From contig JADGFA010000026.1 of assembly GCA_016744065.1 (NCBI GenBank), positions 11,830 through 57,971 on the forward strand: DNA of 46,142 bases, in the 5' to 3' direction. A program made the position numbers and the translations under genes. Positions 17,334 to 27,156 of the stretch are shown piece by piece. Numbering within the stretch: the stretch's first letter is position 1; the number at the start of each line of letters is the position of its first letter. Origin of the DNA: Gammaproteobacteria bacterium (lineage in GTDB: Bacteria > Pseudomonadota > Gammaproteobacteria > SZUA-229). The notes below the pieces were generated by a model, which was given only the letters and a program-made list of their open reading frames with translations, was not told where the DNA came from and did no database searches.

Positions 17334-19475
17334 CTATTTATCGGAATGGTTATAGTCATTTAAAAAATCAGGAATTAAATCAGAAGTAATTGCTTTTGAT
17401 ATGTGGTAGCCCTGTACAGAGTCGCAGCCGAGTTTTTTTAATGCATTCATTGCATTTTCTGTTTCAACGCCTTCAGCAACAACAAGGTGGCCCAGGTTAT
17501 GAGTCAGTTCAATAATTGATCTAACTATACTTGCATCATTTTCATTTTCTACCATGTCGAGTACAAAAGATTTATCTATTTTTACTTCATCAACGGTTAA
17601 TGTCTTAAGGTAGCTTAAAGATGAGTAACCCGTTCCAAAATCGTCAATAGAGTAGCGTATACCGCTTAAACTTGAGTGGCTGATTAAGGATAAAACTACA
17701 TCAGGGTTGGACATGATTGTGCTTTCAGTAAATTCAAGTTTAATATGCTTTTGATTTACCTGATGTTGTTCAATTAAGGAGGATAGTTTTTTTGTGAAAT
17801 TTTTATCCTGAAGGTTTCGTGCTGAAATATTAATTGAAATATCCAGCTGGAGTCCTGAGTCCTGCCATTTTTTTAATTGTAATAATGCTTCGTTTATTAC
17901 CCATTCACTTAATGTATTAATCAGGCCTGAGTTCTCTGCGATATAAATGAATTGGTCAGGGGAAACGGCTCCATGTTTTGGGTGAGTCCAGCGAAGCAGG
18001 GCTTCCACACCATAAATTTTATTTGTTTTTAAATTAACCTGAGGCTGGTAATGTAATTCAAGTTCATTGTTGTCAATTGCCTTTCTCAGGTCGGCCATAA
18101 GTGCTAAGCGCCATGGTGTATGGCTATCGAAATTTGAATTATAAAGTGTAACATTGCTGCCATGACGTTTTGACTCATACATTGCTACATCAGCGTGACG
18201 AATAAGCGACGACTGGTCTTCGCCATGTTCGGGAAAAATGGCAATACCTATGCTGGCACCAATTTCAACATTTTGTGATGTAAGTTCAAATACCGGTTTT
18301 AATGTATCAATGATTTTATAGGCAACCTCAAGCGCATTTTTTTCATCAATATCGGGTAAAACAAAAGCGAACTCATCTCCGCCCAGACGTCCGGCTGTAT
18401 CGCTCTCCCTGAGTGCTGAAGGTATGCGTTTAGCGACCTGTTTTAAAATAATATCACCTTCAGGATGCCCTAGTGTGTCATTAATATCTTTAAAATTATT
18501 TAAATCAAGAATAAATACAGCAAGTCGTGAGTTGTTTCTATGCGCATATTTAATAGCCTGGTTTAATCGTTCAATAACCAGTATTCGGTTGGGTAAAGTC
18601 GTTAGTGGGTCGTGCATAGCCTGGTGTGTTATTCTGGCATTAAGCTCTTCCAGTTTATTTGTTCGTTCGCTTACTCTGTCCTCAAGTGAAGTATTTAATG
18701 ATGCCATTTCTTTAAGTGTTACTTCTCTACTTATAACGGCTTTTTTTAGTGTTAATCTCATTGAGTTAAAGGTATTTGCAAGCTCTGTTAATTCGTTATT
18801 TCCTTTTATTTTTACTTCTTCGTCAAATTTAAATATGGCAATATCATTTGCTGAATTATTCAGCATTTTTACGGGTTCTGATACTTTTCGTAAAAAAGCT
18901 ATGTATATACTTATGCCCATAAGCAGACCAAAAAAAACACTAGAAATAACCTGTGTAATTAAGTTTTCTAATGGTATGAATTTTAGTGATTCTTTATCAA
19001 GACCTACTTTTATAATAGCAAGTGTTTCGTTATTAAATGTTACGGGAAAACTCAGGTTTAATATGCTGTTTTTATTTTTAAGGTGATTATATAAAGATAC
19101 AGGATTTTTGGAATTAATTTTTTCTATTGTTTTCTGTATGGTTATATTGTCAGTATTTAAATAGTTTGTCAGTGCATTATTGTTTTCATCAATATACATG
19201 GTGTATATAATGTTTTTCTGGTTGGTTGTATTACGGGCAAATTCATTTATTGTATGGCTGTCGTATACAAGTAAAGGTTCAATAGATATACTGGCTAACA
19301 GTTCACCTATTGACTCCCCCTGGTGTAAAAGATCAATAAGGTTTTTTTGCTGTTCCTTATAGTATTGAAAGAAAGCATTGCTTAATAGAGCGATAAGGAT
19401 TATACCGGCAACGATAATGACAAACTGATTTCCTATGTGTGAATATTTCCTACTTTTTTTTGCTTTCATTTTCAT
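17334..19475 (-). CDS. Membrane GGDEF-EAL protein with periplasmic sensor and HAMP
   Basis: A 713-residue bifunctional candidate for making and breaking cyclic di-GMP. The order is: helix at about 16-36, periplasmic domain to about 170, helix at about 171-193, HAMP, short coiled linker, GGDEF domain and EAL domain. The GGDEF active site is intact (R-L-G-G-D-E-F) with an inhibitory RxxD (R-E-S-D) five residues ahead. The EAL site (V-E-A-L-L-R-W) and D-D-F-G-T-G-Y-S, E-G-V-E and Q-G-Y are also intact, so both activities are possible. It overlaps the preceding binding-protein gene by four bases, so the two are translated together; the binding protein probably feeds the periplasmic sensor. Confidence 0.92.
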   Translation of the reverse strand: MKMKAKKSRKYSHIGNQFVIIVAGIILIALLSNAFFQYYKEQQKNLIDLLHQGESIGELLASISIEPLLVYDSHTINEFARNTTNQKNIIYTMYIDENNNALTNYLNTDNITIQKTIEKINSKNPVSLYNHLKNKNSILNLSFPVTFNNETLAIIKVGLDKESLKFIPLENLITQVISSVFFGLLMGISIYIAFLRKVSEPVKMLNNSANDIAIFKFDEEVKIKGNNELTELANTFNSMRLTLKKAVISREVTLKEMASLNTSLEDRVSERTNKLEELNARITHQAMHDPLTTLPNRILVIERLNQAIKYAHRNNSRLAVFILDLNNFKDINDTLGHPEGDIILKQVAKRIPSALRESDTAGRLGGDEFAFVLPDIDEKNALEVAYKIIDTLKPVFELTSQNVEIGASIGIAIFPEHGEDQSSLIRHADVAMYESKRHGSNVTLYNSNFDSHTPWRLALMADLRKAIDNNELELHYQPQVNLKTNKIYGVEALLRWTHPKHGAVSPDQFIYIAENSGLINTLSEWVINEALLQLKKWQDSGLQLDISINISARNLQDKNFTKKLSSLIEQHQVNQKHIKLEFTESTIMSNPDVVLSLISHSSLSGIRYSIDDFGTGYSSLSYLKTLTVDEVKIDKSFVLDMVENENDASIVRSIIELTHNLGHLVVAEGVETENAMNALKKLGCDSVQGYHISKAITSDLIPDFLNDYNHSDK

Positions 19476-20368
19476 TTAAATTTTTCTATCCCATAGTCAT
19501 GCCCATAAACATCACGGATAATTTCCCTATGATTATCGTATTCGTTATCAGTTGCAGGGCTTAATGAAGATAATTTTGCTTTATCCAATATTTTCTGCCC
19601 TGTTGGATCAGATATGAGTGAACTTAAAGCGACCTGTATTTTATTTTTTAGTTCTGGCTCCATATTGTTTTTCACTGCCCAGGGCAGATGTGTAAGCTGT
19701 TTTGTTCTCGCCAGGTATTTCATTTGTGATATATCAATGCTGCGTTTTACCACGTCAAGTCGTATGATTACATCGCCAGATCCTGCAGCATCGGCACGCT
19801 TATAAAAAGTTGACATGATTGCATTAGGAGGGTTAATGGCTATTTTTTCATGGTAATCGTTATTATTTAAGCCACCCTGTTTAAGCAGCCATTTTGCTGC
19901 AATATAACTTTGCATCGCCATTTCCCCACCACCAAATAAGATGGTTTTGTTTTTTAAATCAGCAATGCTCTCAATACCGCTGTCTTTACGAATAACAATG
20001 GCACCGGCAATGGTTGTTTTTCCAAACTCCTGATTTTTAAGGATGACCTGATAGTCGTAAAGTAAATGGGAAATAATGTAGTGATACTGATTATAATGAA
20101 CAAGGTCATAACGTTGTTCTTTTACACCTTGCCAGAATTGTTTGAAATTTTTTGCGGTAACCAGTTTGACTTCACGCTGTAGTACATGACTTAAGTGATT
20201 AATCATGGGAGTAAAAATCTGGTAGGTCAGTTTTATATTTCGACGGGGAAATATACCTACAACAAGTGGGCGTTGTTTATCAGTAGAGCCAGTCGTTATT
20301 TTTGGCCAGGGTATCAGGCTACCTGTAAGCATATAACTGGATAGCTTTATAAAGCCGCGTCGCTTCAT
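19472..20368 (-). CDS. PhnD-like periplasmic substrate-binding protein
   Basis: A 298-residue exported protein of the phosphate/phosphite/phosphonate (PhnD) binding family. The N-terminus M-K-R-R-G-F-I-K followed by a hydrophobic stretch is Tat-like. Family features include R-P-L-V-V-G-I-F-P-R near 33, Y-D-L-V-H-Y-N-Q-Y-H-Y, I-A-D-L-K-N-K-T-I-L-F-G, and an A-G-S-G-D-V segment. No ABC permease or ATPase is adjacent; instead its stop overlaps the start of the GGDEF-EAL gene. I infer a sensory role, presenting a small anion to that protein, rather than uptake. The ligand cannot be read from the sequence. Confidence 0.85.
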   Translation of the reverse strand: MKRRGFIKLSSYMLTGSLIPWPKITTGSTDKQRPLVVGIFPRRNIKLTYQIFTPMINHLSHVLQREVKLVTAKNFKQFWQGVKEQRYDLVHYNQYHYIISHLLYDYQVILKNQEFGKTTIAGAIVIRKDSGIESIADLKNKTILFGGGEMAMQSYIAAKWLLKQGGLNNNDYHEKIAINPPNAIMSTFYKRADAAGSGDVIIRLDVVKRSIDISQMKYLARTKQLTHLPWAVKNNMEPELKNKIQVALSSLISDPTGQKILDKAKLSSLSPATDNEYDNHREIIRDVYGHDYGIEKFK

Positions 20369-20868
20369 TTCTTATGTCTCTTCTATATTGTCTATTTTAT
20401 TTAATCTGTGGGGGGGCTCTATAGTTTCCCTGTGGTCCACGCTTAAATTATGATTGTTCAGTTTATTTAAATTATTGTTATTCTTTATTTGTAATCAGGA
20501 TGACAGAATATTTATTTCAGTTATCCTTAATGATAATGTGAGTTAGAACTGCATTGCGTCGGTTTAAATCTGGTTTGTAATTATCTAATAGAACCACAGT
20601 GACATTTAATATATAGCACAGACCAGTGTCATATGATCAAAATATATTGATTTTTCTGTATTTAGAAAAAGGGCTTACAGTAATCAGAAAAGTAGAGCTG
20701 ATGAGATAAATTAAAAAATCATTCTTTTTAGAGTGGCCCAGATAACTAAACAGGATAGCTAACAGGGCAATGAACCGGGCGGTAAACTGGGCGATAAACC
20801 GGGTAATGAGCCAGATAATGAATTGGTCATGGTATTTAACCTGATGTACTGTAATGTTAAATATTTAT
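20369..20868. other. 500 bp gap before the fad operon end, no gene seen
   Basis: No convincing gene. The right part holds a 12 bp tandem repeat, listed separately. The left part is AT-rich, with a lone AGGATGACAG fragment of the dispersed repeat near 20497. It should contain the promoter for the PhnD-like gene, but I cannot place one with confidence. Confidence 0.5.
20765..20824. repeat. 12 bp tandem repeat, five degenerate copies
   Basis: Units GGGCAATGAACC, GGGCGGTAAACT, GGGCGATAAACC, GGGTAATGAGCC and a weaker AGATAATGAATT follow one another exactly every 12 bp. In one plus-strand frame they would read Gly-Asn/Asp-Glu/Lys-Pro, but an upstream stop leaves no gene. It lies 45 bp past the stop of the fadJ-type gene. 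Confidence 0.75.
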
Positions 20869-22890
20869 TTACAGGCTATCCCAGGCCTTATCTGCTTTGA
20901 ATCGAGGGCCGTATCGATCTTTGAGCTGTGCTAAGCGGTTGTTTAATTCTTTTACACCCTGTTCCTGAATATAATGTAATGGGCCACCTCTAAAAGGTGC
21001 AAAACCGGTACCAAAGATAATTCCTGCATCTATCAATCCATCGCCCTGCACAACACCTTCTCGTTTGCAGGCTGTGGCTTCATTTAGAAAACGTAGAATC
21101 ATTCGATCCTGTAGTTCCTGTAAATTACCATAGTTAGCCTTTTTATCTTTAACTGGGCGATTTTTACTCCATTTATAAAAGCCTTCCCCTGTTTTTTTAC
21201 CTAATTTTCCATTTTCGACTCTGGTTTGCATTTTTTTAGGTAACTCTAAAGTTTTATCACCAGATAAAATAGTAGCAACGGATTTGCATACATCCAGTCC
21301 GACTGTGTCAGCTAATTCAATGGGGCCCATAGGCATACCAAATTGTAATGCCGCTTTATCAATCATTTCAGGCGCAATACCTTCACTCATCATTTCAACA
21401 GCTTCCATTAAGTAAGGCATGAGTATACGGTTAACCAGAAAGCCGGGTGAGCTTTTAACAGGAAGAGGGAGTTTGTCTATCTGTCTGCCAAAAGCCAGTG
21501 AGCGGCTCATGGTATTGTCACTGGTATTTTCACCGCGCACAATTTCCACGAGCGGCATTAAAGCCACAGGGTTAAAGAAATGAATGCCTACAAGGCGCTC
21601 AGGCTTCATCAGGCAAGTAGCAAGCTCTTCCAGTGGAATGCTGGATGTATTGCTAGCCAATATTGCAGTCTCTTTCATTTGAGGCTCTATCGCTTTATAT
21701 AAAGACTGCTTAACATCTTTATCTTCAAAAATAGCTTCAATAATTAAATCGGCATGTGATACACCCATGCCACTGGTATCAGGTATTAAACGATCCATTG
21801 CTTCACGAATTGAGCGCTTGTCTTTTTTGAATTTTCTTTTAAACATACTCATGGCGCGTTTCATTGTGCCTGCAAGTGCTTCGGGTTTCTGATCCTGTAC
21901 GGTTACTCTGAAACCTCGTAATGCGCACCAGGCTGCAATGTCACCGCCCATGACGCCACCACCGATTACATGTATGTGTTGAGGTTTGAAATCTTTTTTA
22001 TTGCCCTGTGTTTTTAGCTCTTCCTGTAAAAAGAAAACACGTACCAGGTTTTTAGCTGTGTCGTCAGTAACTAAACTGGCTACTGATTCAATTTCTTTTT
22101 CAAGCATACGGCGAGGGTTATCCATATGCTGTTGCCATAAGTCAATAAGTTGATAAGGTGCGGGGTAATGTTGTTTGTTGGCTTTTTTAGCAAGTTGTTT
22201 ACGCATCTGGCTAGCAACAAAAGGGCGAACCAGACGGTGGTTCATTATTTTATCTTTAAGTGCCAGTTCTTTTTTCTGTGGTCTGTTTATAACAAAATAA
22301 CGGGCTGCTCGTGTGAGCTGGCGTTTGGGAACAAGGTCATCGACCAGACCCATTTTTTTAGCCGCACGACCTTGTAATAAACGACCCGTTAACATCATAT
22401 TCATCGCCGCTATGGGGCCAGATTTTTGAATGCTTCTTACCGTGCCACCATAACCTGGGTGAATACCGAGTTTGACTTCAGGTAACCCAATGCGTGTTGA
22501 TTTATCATCGCACATTACGCGATAGGTGCAGGCCAGTGCCAGTTCCATGCCGCCACCTAAACAAAAACCGTCAATCATGGCAACGGTAGTGCAGGGCAGG
22601 CCTTCGATTTTATTCATAATCGTATGACCACGAATCAGCATTTCTGTTGCCTGCTCATACGTGGTTATTTCAGTGAATTCGTTTATATCGGCACCGGCAA
22701 TAAAACCATTGTTTTTATCACTAACAAAAATAATGCCCGCGGGTAATGACTGAACCAGATCATTAATAATATCATCGAGTTCATCAAGCACATCAATACG
22801 TAAAATATTAGTGCTGGAATCAGCTACATCCAGATGTAACCAGCAAATGTCTTCATCGTCTTTCTCAATTTTCCAGTTTTTATATGACAT
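20869..22890 (-). CDS. fadJ: Fatty oxidation multifunctional enzyme (FadJ/FadB type)
   Basis: A 673-residue fusion of enoyl-CoA hydratase and 3-hydroxyacyl-CoA dehydrogenase, performing hydration and oxidation in beta-oxidation. The hydratase part has the oxyanion G-A-D-I-N and the catalytic glutamates Glu116 (G-G-G-M-E-L-A) and Glu138 (L-P-E-V-K-L-G). The dehydrogenase part has the NAD-binding G-G-G-V-M-G-G and the catalytic G-I-H-F-F-N-P-V. It is shorter than FadB (about 729) and FadJ (about 714) of E. coli, mostly in linkers. The neighbouring FadI-type thiolase favours FadJ over FadB; the symbol is tentative. AGGA lies nine bases ahead of the ATG; 162 bp separate it from the thiolase gene. 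Confidence 0.9.
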   Translation of the reverse strand: MSYKNWKIEKDDEDICWLHLDVADSSTNILRIDVLDELDDIINDLVQSLPAGIIFVSDKNNGFIAGADINEFTEITTYEQATEMLIRGHTIMNKIEGLPCTTVAMIDGFCLGGGMELALACTYRVMCDDKSTRIGLPEVKLGIHPGYGGTVRSIQKSGPIAAMNMMLTGRLLQGRAAKKMGLVDDLVPKRQLTRAARYFVINRPQKKELALKDKIMNHRLVRPFVASQMRKQLAKKANKQHYPAPYQLIDLWQQHMDNPRRMLEKEIESVASLVTDDTAKNLVRVFFLQEELKTQGNKKDFKPQHIHVIGGGVMGGDIAAWCALRGFRVTVQDQKPEALAGTMKRAMSMFKRKFKKDKRSIREAMDRLIPDTSGMGVSHADLIIEAIFEDKDVKQSLYKAIEPQMKETAILASNTSSIPLEELATCLMKPERLVGIHFFNPVALMPLVEIVRGENTSDNTMSRSLAFGRQIDKLPLPVKSSPGFLVNRILMPYLMEAVEMMSEGIAPEMIDKAALQFGMPMGPIELADTVGLDVCKSVATILSGDKTLELPKKMQTRVENGKLGKKTGEGFYKWSKNRPVKDKKANYGNLQELQDRMILRFLNEATACKREGVVQGDGLIDAGIIFGTGFAPFRGGPLHYIQEQGVKELNNRLAQLKDRYGPRFKADKAWDSL

Positions 22891-23052
22891 TCTTTTTTTC
22901 CTGTTTAATTTTTTACTTTTTTATACTGGGGAGCAGTGGGCCCAGGTATGCAGTGCTTTATATTTTAAGGTTGTGATATTTTAATTTTCGTAAGTATTTA
23001 AATTTCGCACGTATTAAGCTTATCGTTATTTAATACAGAGGAGGCTTAATAG

Positions 23053-24339
23053 TTAAGGTGCCTCTATCATCATTGCACCGCCCTGGCCACCGCCAATACA
23101 TAAGCTGGCAATGCCGCGTTTTTCTTTATTGCGTTTTAAGTTATTGGCTACATGTAAAACAATACGTGCACCACTTGCACCTACCGGGTGTCCAATGCTC
23201 ACGCCACCGCCATCAATATTTAATTTTTCGTGGGGAATTTCTCCCAGTGCTTGTTTGAGCCCTAAATCATTTTTACAGTAGTCGGTACTTTTCCATGCTT
23301 CAATACAGCCTAAAACCTGCCCTGCAAAGGCTTCATTAATTTCCCAGTTATCAATATCTTCAATATTGAGTTTATTACGTTTCATAATAGGGGCCATTGC
23401 ATGGGCGGGGCCTAATCCCATTTGGCTCGGATTACAACCGGCCCATTCAGAATCCGTTATTTTGGCCAGCGTTTTAAGCTGATGTTTTTTAACCGCACTT
23501 TCAGACGCTAACAATAACATGGCCGCACCATCTGTTATTTGTGCGCTGTTGCCCGGCGTCACCTTGCCATATTTACGATCAAAGTAAGGTTTGAGCTTAG
23601 CCAGGTTAGGCATGGATGAGTCGCGACGAATACCATCATCAAAATTAAAAAATGCACCAGCATTGTCATATATCGGTTCAATTTCATTTAAGTGACCATT
23701 ATCTGTCGCCGCCCCCAGGCGTTGATGACTGATCATTGCAAATGCATCCATTTGTTCTCTACTAATACCAAAACGGTAAGCAATTTCTTCCGTGGTCTGG
23801 CCCATTGATAAGCCAACAATCGGATCACTTAATCCACGTACTAAAGCGATGACAGGTTTTAAGTGGGCAGGGCGTAACTGGGTAAAAGTAGAGAGTTTCT
23901 GACTAAAGGTTTTAGCCCCCATAAACTGACCTAACCATTTCACCATCAGATCATTATGTAAAACAGGTGCGCGGCTCATTGCTTCAGTGCCACCGGCCAG
24001 AATTAAATCTGCTTTGCCATTTTGTATGTTTTGAAAAGCACAGTCCAGAGCCTGCATGCCTGAAGCGCAATTACGCTGCACTGTCCATGCGGGTACACTT
24101 TGGGGAATGCCTAAACGCAGTGCAATAATACGTGCAATATTGGCTTCATCGGCAGTCGGCATTACGCAGCCAACAATAACTTCATCAAGCTTTGCCAGAT
24201 TAAAGTTGTTTTGTAGTAGTAAAGGGCGTGTTGCAGCAACGGCAAGATCAGATGCTAAAAATGCACCGGGTTTACCTCTGGCTTTTAAAAAGGGGGTGCG
24301 TTTACCATCGACTATATAAACATCACGTTTTTTGCTCAT
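23053..24339 (-). CDS. fadI: Acetyl-CoA acyltransferase (thiolase, FadI type)
   Basis: The thiolytic enzyme of beta-oxidation, 428 residues. The nucleophile is Cys91 in N-C-A-S-G-M-Q-A; the second-site motifs N-E-A-F-A, G-H-P-V-G-A-S-G-A-R and C-I-G-G-G-Q-G are all present. Length matches FadI (436) rather than FadA (387). A start at 24351 is possible, but ATG at 24339 is preferred: it overlaps the fadE stop by four bases (ATGA) and has AGGATGG ahead. It would act with the FadJ-type protein on the product of FadE. Confidence 0.9.
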   Translation of the reverse strand: MSKKRDVYIVDGKRTPFLKARGKPGAFLASDLAVAATRPLLLQNNFNLAKLDEVIVGCVMPTADEANIARIIALRLGIPQSVPAWTVQRNCASGMQALDCAFQNIQNGKADLILAGGTEAMSRAPVLHNDLMVKWLGQFMGAKTFSQKLSTFTQLRPAHLKPVIALVRGLSDPIVGLSMGQTTEEIAYRFGISREQMDAFAMISHQRLGAATDNGHLNEIEPIYDNAGAFFNFDDGIRRDSSMPNLAKLKPYFDRKYGKVTPGNSAQITDGAAMLLLASESAVKKHQLKTLAKITDSEWAGCNPSQMGLGPAHAMAPIMKRNKLNIEDIDNWEINEAFAGQVLGCIEAWKSTDYCKNDLGLKQALGEIPHEKLNIDGGGVSIGHPVGASGARIVLHVANNLKRNKEKRGIASLCIGGGQGGAMMIEAP

Positions 24340-26765
24340 TGAGGTTTCCATCCTTTAGGGCTAAATTCATCTACACTAACTGCATTTAATACAGCATCAT
24401 GTGCGGCTAATATTTTATCTGCTTCTGCCTGATCAATAATATTTTGTGAAATGGCATCTGTAACAGCCTGATTGTAGTCCTGTGCAGTAATTAAACCAAT
24501 ACGTATTGCATCACGAAATTTACGTTCTGCATCTTCTGCATCCAGTACCTGTTTTAATGCATGCTCTAAACGGCCCACGGCGTCATCGGGTTCATCGGTA
24601 TAATAAATATCCTTGGTTAAGCGATCACGTGCTGATGATGGGCTTAATAATAAACGGGCAACACTGTGTCCCAGCTTATCATTCGCTCCGCCATAAGGTT
24701 TTGTTAATGGAAAAATAACCAGATTTAATATCTTACCAATAAACGGAACAGGAAAGTTACGCATAACAGCTTTCATTGCTTCCTGTACATTATATAAAGA
24801 ATCTTCACAGGCCCATTCTAATAAAGGTAAATCATTTTGTTTGTAACCCTGATCCTCATAATGTTTAAGTACGGCTGTTACGATATACATATTAGATAAC
24901 GCGTCTGCGAGGCGACCGGATATTTTTTCTTTACGTTTTAGTGAGCCACCTAAGGTTAAAACACAGGCATCAGATAATAGAGCAAAGCATGAACTCATGC
25001 GTGTTAACTGTTGATAATAACGCCTTACTTTGCCTTTGCCGGGTGCATTTATAAAGCGGGCACCACTTAAGCCTAACCAGAGTGAGCGAAAAAAATTACT
25101 GATAATAAAACCAATGTGACCAAACAATGCATCATCGAATAAATTAATTGAGGTGTCATGGTCTGAGTGGTTTACCGCTTCTACTTCTTTTAGAAGAAAA
25201 GGGTGTGAGCGCAATACGCCCTGGCCAAAGACAATCATGGTGCGCGTTAAAATATTAGCGCCTTCAACGGTAATGCTAATAGGAATGCCCTGATATGCCC
25301 GGCCCAGAAAGTTTTTAGGCCCCATGCAAATTCCATGGCCACCATGTATATCCATGGCAAGATTAACTACCTTACGCATACGTTCCGTCATTTGGTATTT
25401 AACAATACCAGAAATAACAGAAGGGACTTCGCCCTGGTCCAGGCCGGTAAGGGTTAATTCCCGTGTTGCATTCATAATGTAGGTATTACCTGCGATTTCT
25501 GCCAGTGCTTCTTCTACACCTTCAAAATAACCAATAGGGATTTTAAATTGTTTACGAATGCGTGAATAGGCACCGGTATAACGGGAAATATATTTTCCTG
25601 CGCCGGTGCTCAGAGCAGGCAGTGAAACTGCACGACCCTCAGACAGGCAGTTCATTAACATCATCCAGCCCTGGCCTACATATTCCTGACCACCAATAAC
25701 CCAGTCCATTGGAATAAAAACATCCTTACCCCGGTTAGGGCCATTCATAAACATATGATTAGCTGTGAAATGGCGTTTTCCGATATCAATGCCTTCAATA
25801 TCAGTTTTAATTAATGCCAGTGTAATACCAATATCCTGCTCTTTACCGATTAATTGCTCCGGGTCGTAAAGTTTAAAAGCTAAACCTAGTACTGTGGCAA
25901 CTGGGCCAAGTGTGATGTAGCGTTTTTCCCAGTTAAGACGAATGCCTAGAACATTTTCTTTTCCATCAAAATGCGCACGGCAGACAATACCTGTGTCTGG
26001 CATTGCACCCGCATCGCTGCCATTTTCAGGGCCGGTTAAACCAAAGCAGGGAATTTCTTTACCACTGGACAAACGGGGGAGATAATAGTTTTTCTGTTCT
26101 TCGGTTCCATAATGCATTAAAAGCTCACCCGGGCCTAATGAGTTGGGAACCATAACAGTAACGGCAGCGCTAATGCTGCGCCCCGCAATTTTCATAACCA
26201 CACTGGAATGTCCCAGTGCTGAAAATTCCAGGCCGCCATAAGCTTTAGGAATAATCATGGCAAAAAACTGGTTATCTTTTAAAAATTTCCATACGGGTTT
26301 GGGTAAGTCATAATCAACCTGATTTATTTTCCAGTCATCGAGCATGCTGCACAGTTCTTCAACAGGGCCATTTAAGAAATCTTGCTCTTCGATGCTTAAT
26401 TTTGAAGGCGGCAGGTCACGAATTTTAGAGTAGTCGGGTTTACCGCTGAATAAATCAACTTCCCACCAGGTTTTACCTGCATCCAGTGCTTCCTGTTCTG
26501 TTTTAGAAATAACAGGCATGGAGCTGCGCATAAATTCAAGCAGGGGTTCAGAGAAATATTTCTGTCGAATATGTGGCAGATTAAGGGGGATAATAACAGC
26601 AAGAAATATACCCCAGATAATAACCAGTGATGCAAGACCTGCTATACCTGAAAAGGTAAATAGAAATAAAACAACTCCCAGTGCGCCACTCCATATTACC
26701 TGTGGTAACCGCAAGTAGGCGGCTGTTCCTATGGTGACTATAAAAATCAAAAGCCAGGTTAGCAT
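24336..26765 (-). CDS. fadE: Acyl-CoA dehydrogenase FadE
   Basis: The FAD enzyme that opens each beta-oxidation cycle. At 809 residues it has the long FadE form (814 in E. coli): two N-terminal membrane segments (about 2-20 and 25-60), the dehydrogenase core with G-L-T-G-P-E-N-G-S-D-A-G and I-H-G-G-H-G-I, and a C-terminal FadE-specific region. AGGA lies eight bases before the ATG. It is the first gene of a three-gene unit with the thiolase and FadJ-type genes. I see no clear FadR site upstream. Confidence 0.95.
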   Translation of the reverse strand: MLTWLLIFIVTIGTAAYLRLPQVIWSGALGVVLFLFTFSGIAGLASLVIIWGIFLAVIIPLNLPHIRQKYFSEPLLEFMRSSMPVISKTEQEALDAGKTWWEVDLFSGKPDYSKIRDLPPSKLSIEEQDFLNGPVEELCSMLDDWKINQVDYDLPKPVWKFLKDNQFFAMIIPKAYGGLEFSALGHSSVVMKIAGRSISAAVTVMVPNSLGPGELLMHYGTEEQKNYYLPRLSSGKEIPCFGLTGPENGSDAGAMPDTGIVCRAHFDGKENVLGIRLNWEKRYITLGPVATVLGLAFKLYDPEQLIGKEQDIGITLALIKTDIEGIDIGKRHFTANHMFMNGPNRGKDVFIPMDWVIGGQEYVGQGWMMLMNCLSEGRAVSLPALSTGAGKYISRYTGAYSRIRKQFKIPIGYFEGVEEALAEIAGNTYIMNATRELTLTGLDQGEVPSVISGIVKYQMTERMRKVVNLAMDIHGGHGICMGPKNFLGRAYQGIPISITVEGANILTRTMIVFGQGVLRSHPFLLKEVEAVNHSDHDTSINLFDDALFGHIGFIISNFFRSLWLGLSGARFINAPGKGKVRRYYQQLTRMSSCFALLSDACVLTLGGSLKRKEKISGRLADALSNMYIVTAVLKHYEDQGYKQNDLPLLEWACEDSLYNVQEAMKAVMRNFPVPFIGKILNLVIFPLTKPYGGANDKLGHSVARLLLSPSSARDRLTKDIYYTDEPDDAVGRLEHALKQVLDAEDAERKFRDAIRIGLITAQDYNQAVTDAISQNIIDQAEADKILAAHDAVLNAVSVDEFSPKGWKPQ

Positions 26766-26842
26766 GATGTTTTCCTAGAAAAAATTGTCATGATATTTAT
26801 TTGTATATTAATAATATGTCGTGTGATTTAAATTACTCTGTT

Positions 26843-26937
26843 TTTGTCATTTTGAACGAAGCTGAAATAGCTGGATGGGTGATTTATTCTGTTGCTTTAA
26901 ATCACCAGATCCTTCACTGCGTTCAGGATGACGGCTG
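26843..26937. repeat. Single diverged copy of the dispersed palindromic repeat
   Basis: Left arm TTTGTCATTTTGAACGAAGC and right arm CCAGATCCTTCACTGCGTTC followed by AGGATGACG are the same arms as in the recQ-plsB array. This copy lies in the 391 bp gap upstream of fadE, which otherwise holds the 25 bp tandem repeat and no gene. Confidence 0.8.
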
Positions 26938-26944
26938 TGCTGCT

Positions 26945-27069
26945 GTGTTCAGGTAGCAGGTATACCATTGTGTTCAGGTAGCAGGCATACCGTTGTGTTC
27001 AGGTAACAGGCATACCACCGTGTTCAGGTAGCAGGTATACCACTGTATTCAGGTGTTGGGTATGCTGCT
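26945..27069. repeat. 25 bp tandem repeat, five copies
   Basis: Five units of exactly 25 bp start at 26945, 26970, 26995, 27020 and 27045, each GTGTTCAGGTAGCAGGYATA plus CCNNN; the fifth is degenerate. It directly follows the diverged palindromic repeat and shares its TTCAGG core, so it may have grown from its end. Confidence 0.9.
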
Positions 27070-27156
27070 AGCAAGTATGTCATTGTGTTCAAAATGATAT
27101 ATCTGCCATCCTTGTATGTATGTTTTCAGAACAACTGTTTGTTTGCGGTGTTATTT

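Noticed and set aside
20630..20655. ATCAA/TTGAT pair near 20640 as an FNR site
   Set aside because: The half-sites are in the reverse arrangement and wrong spacing for an FNR-type box.
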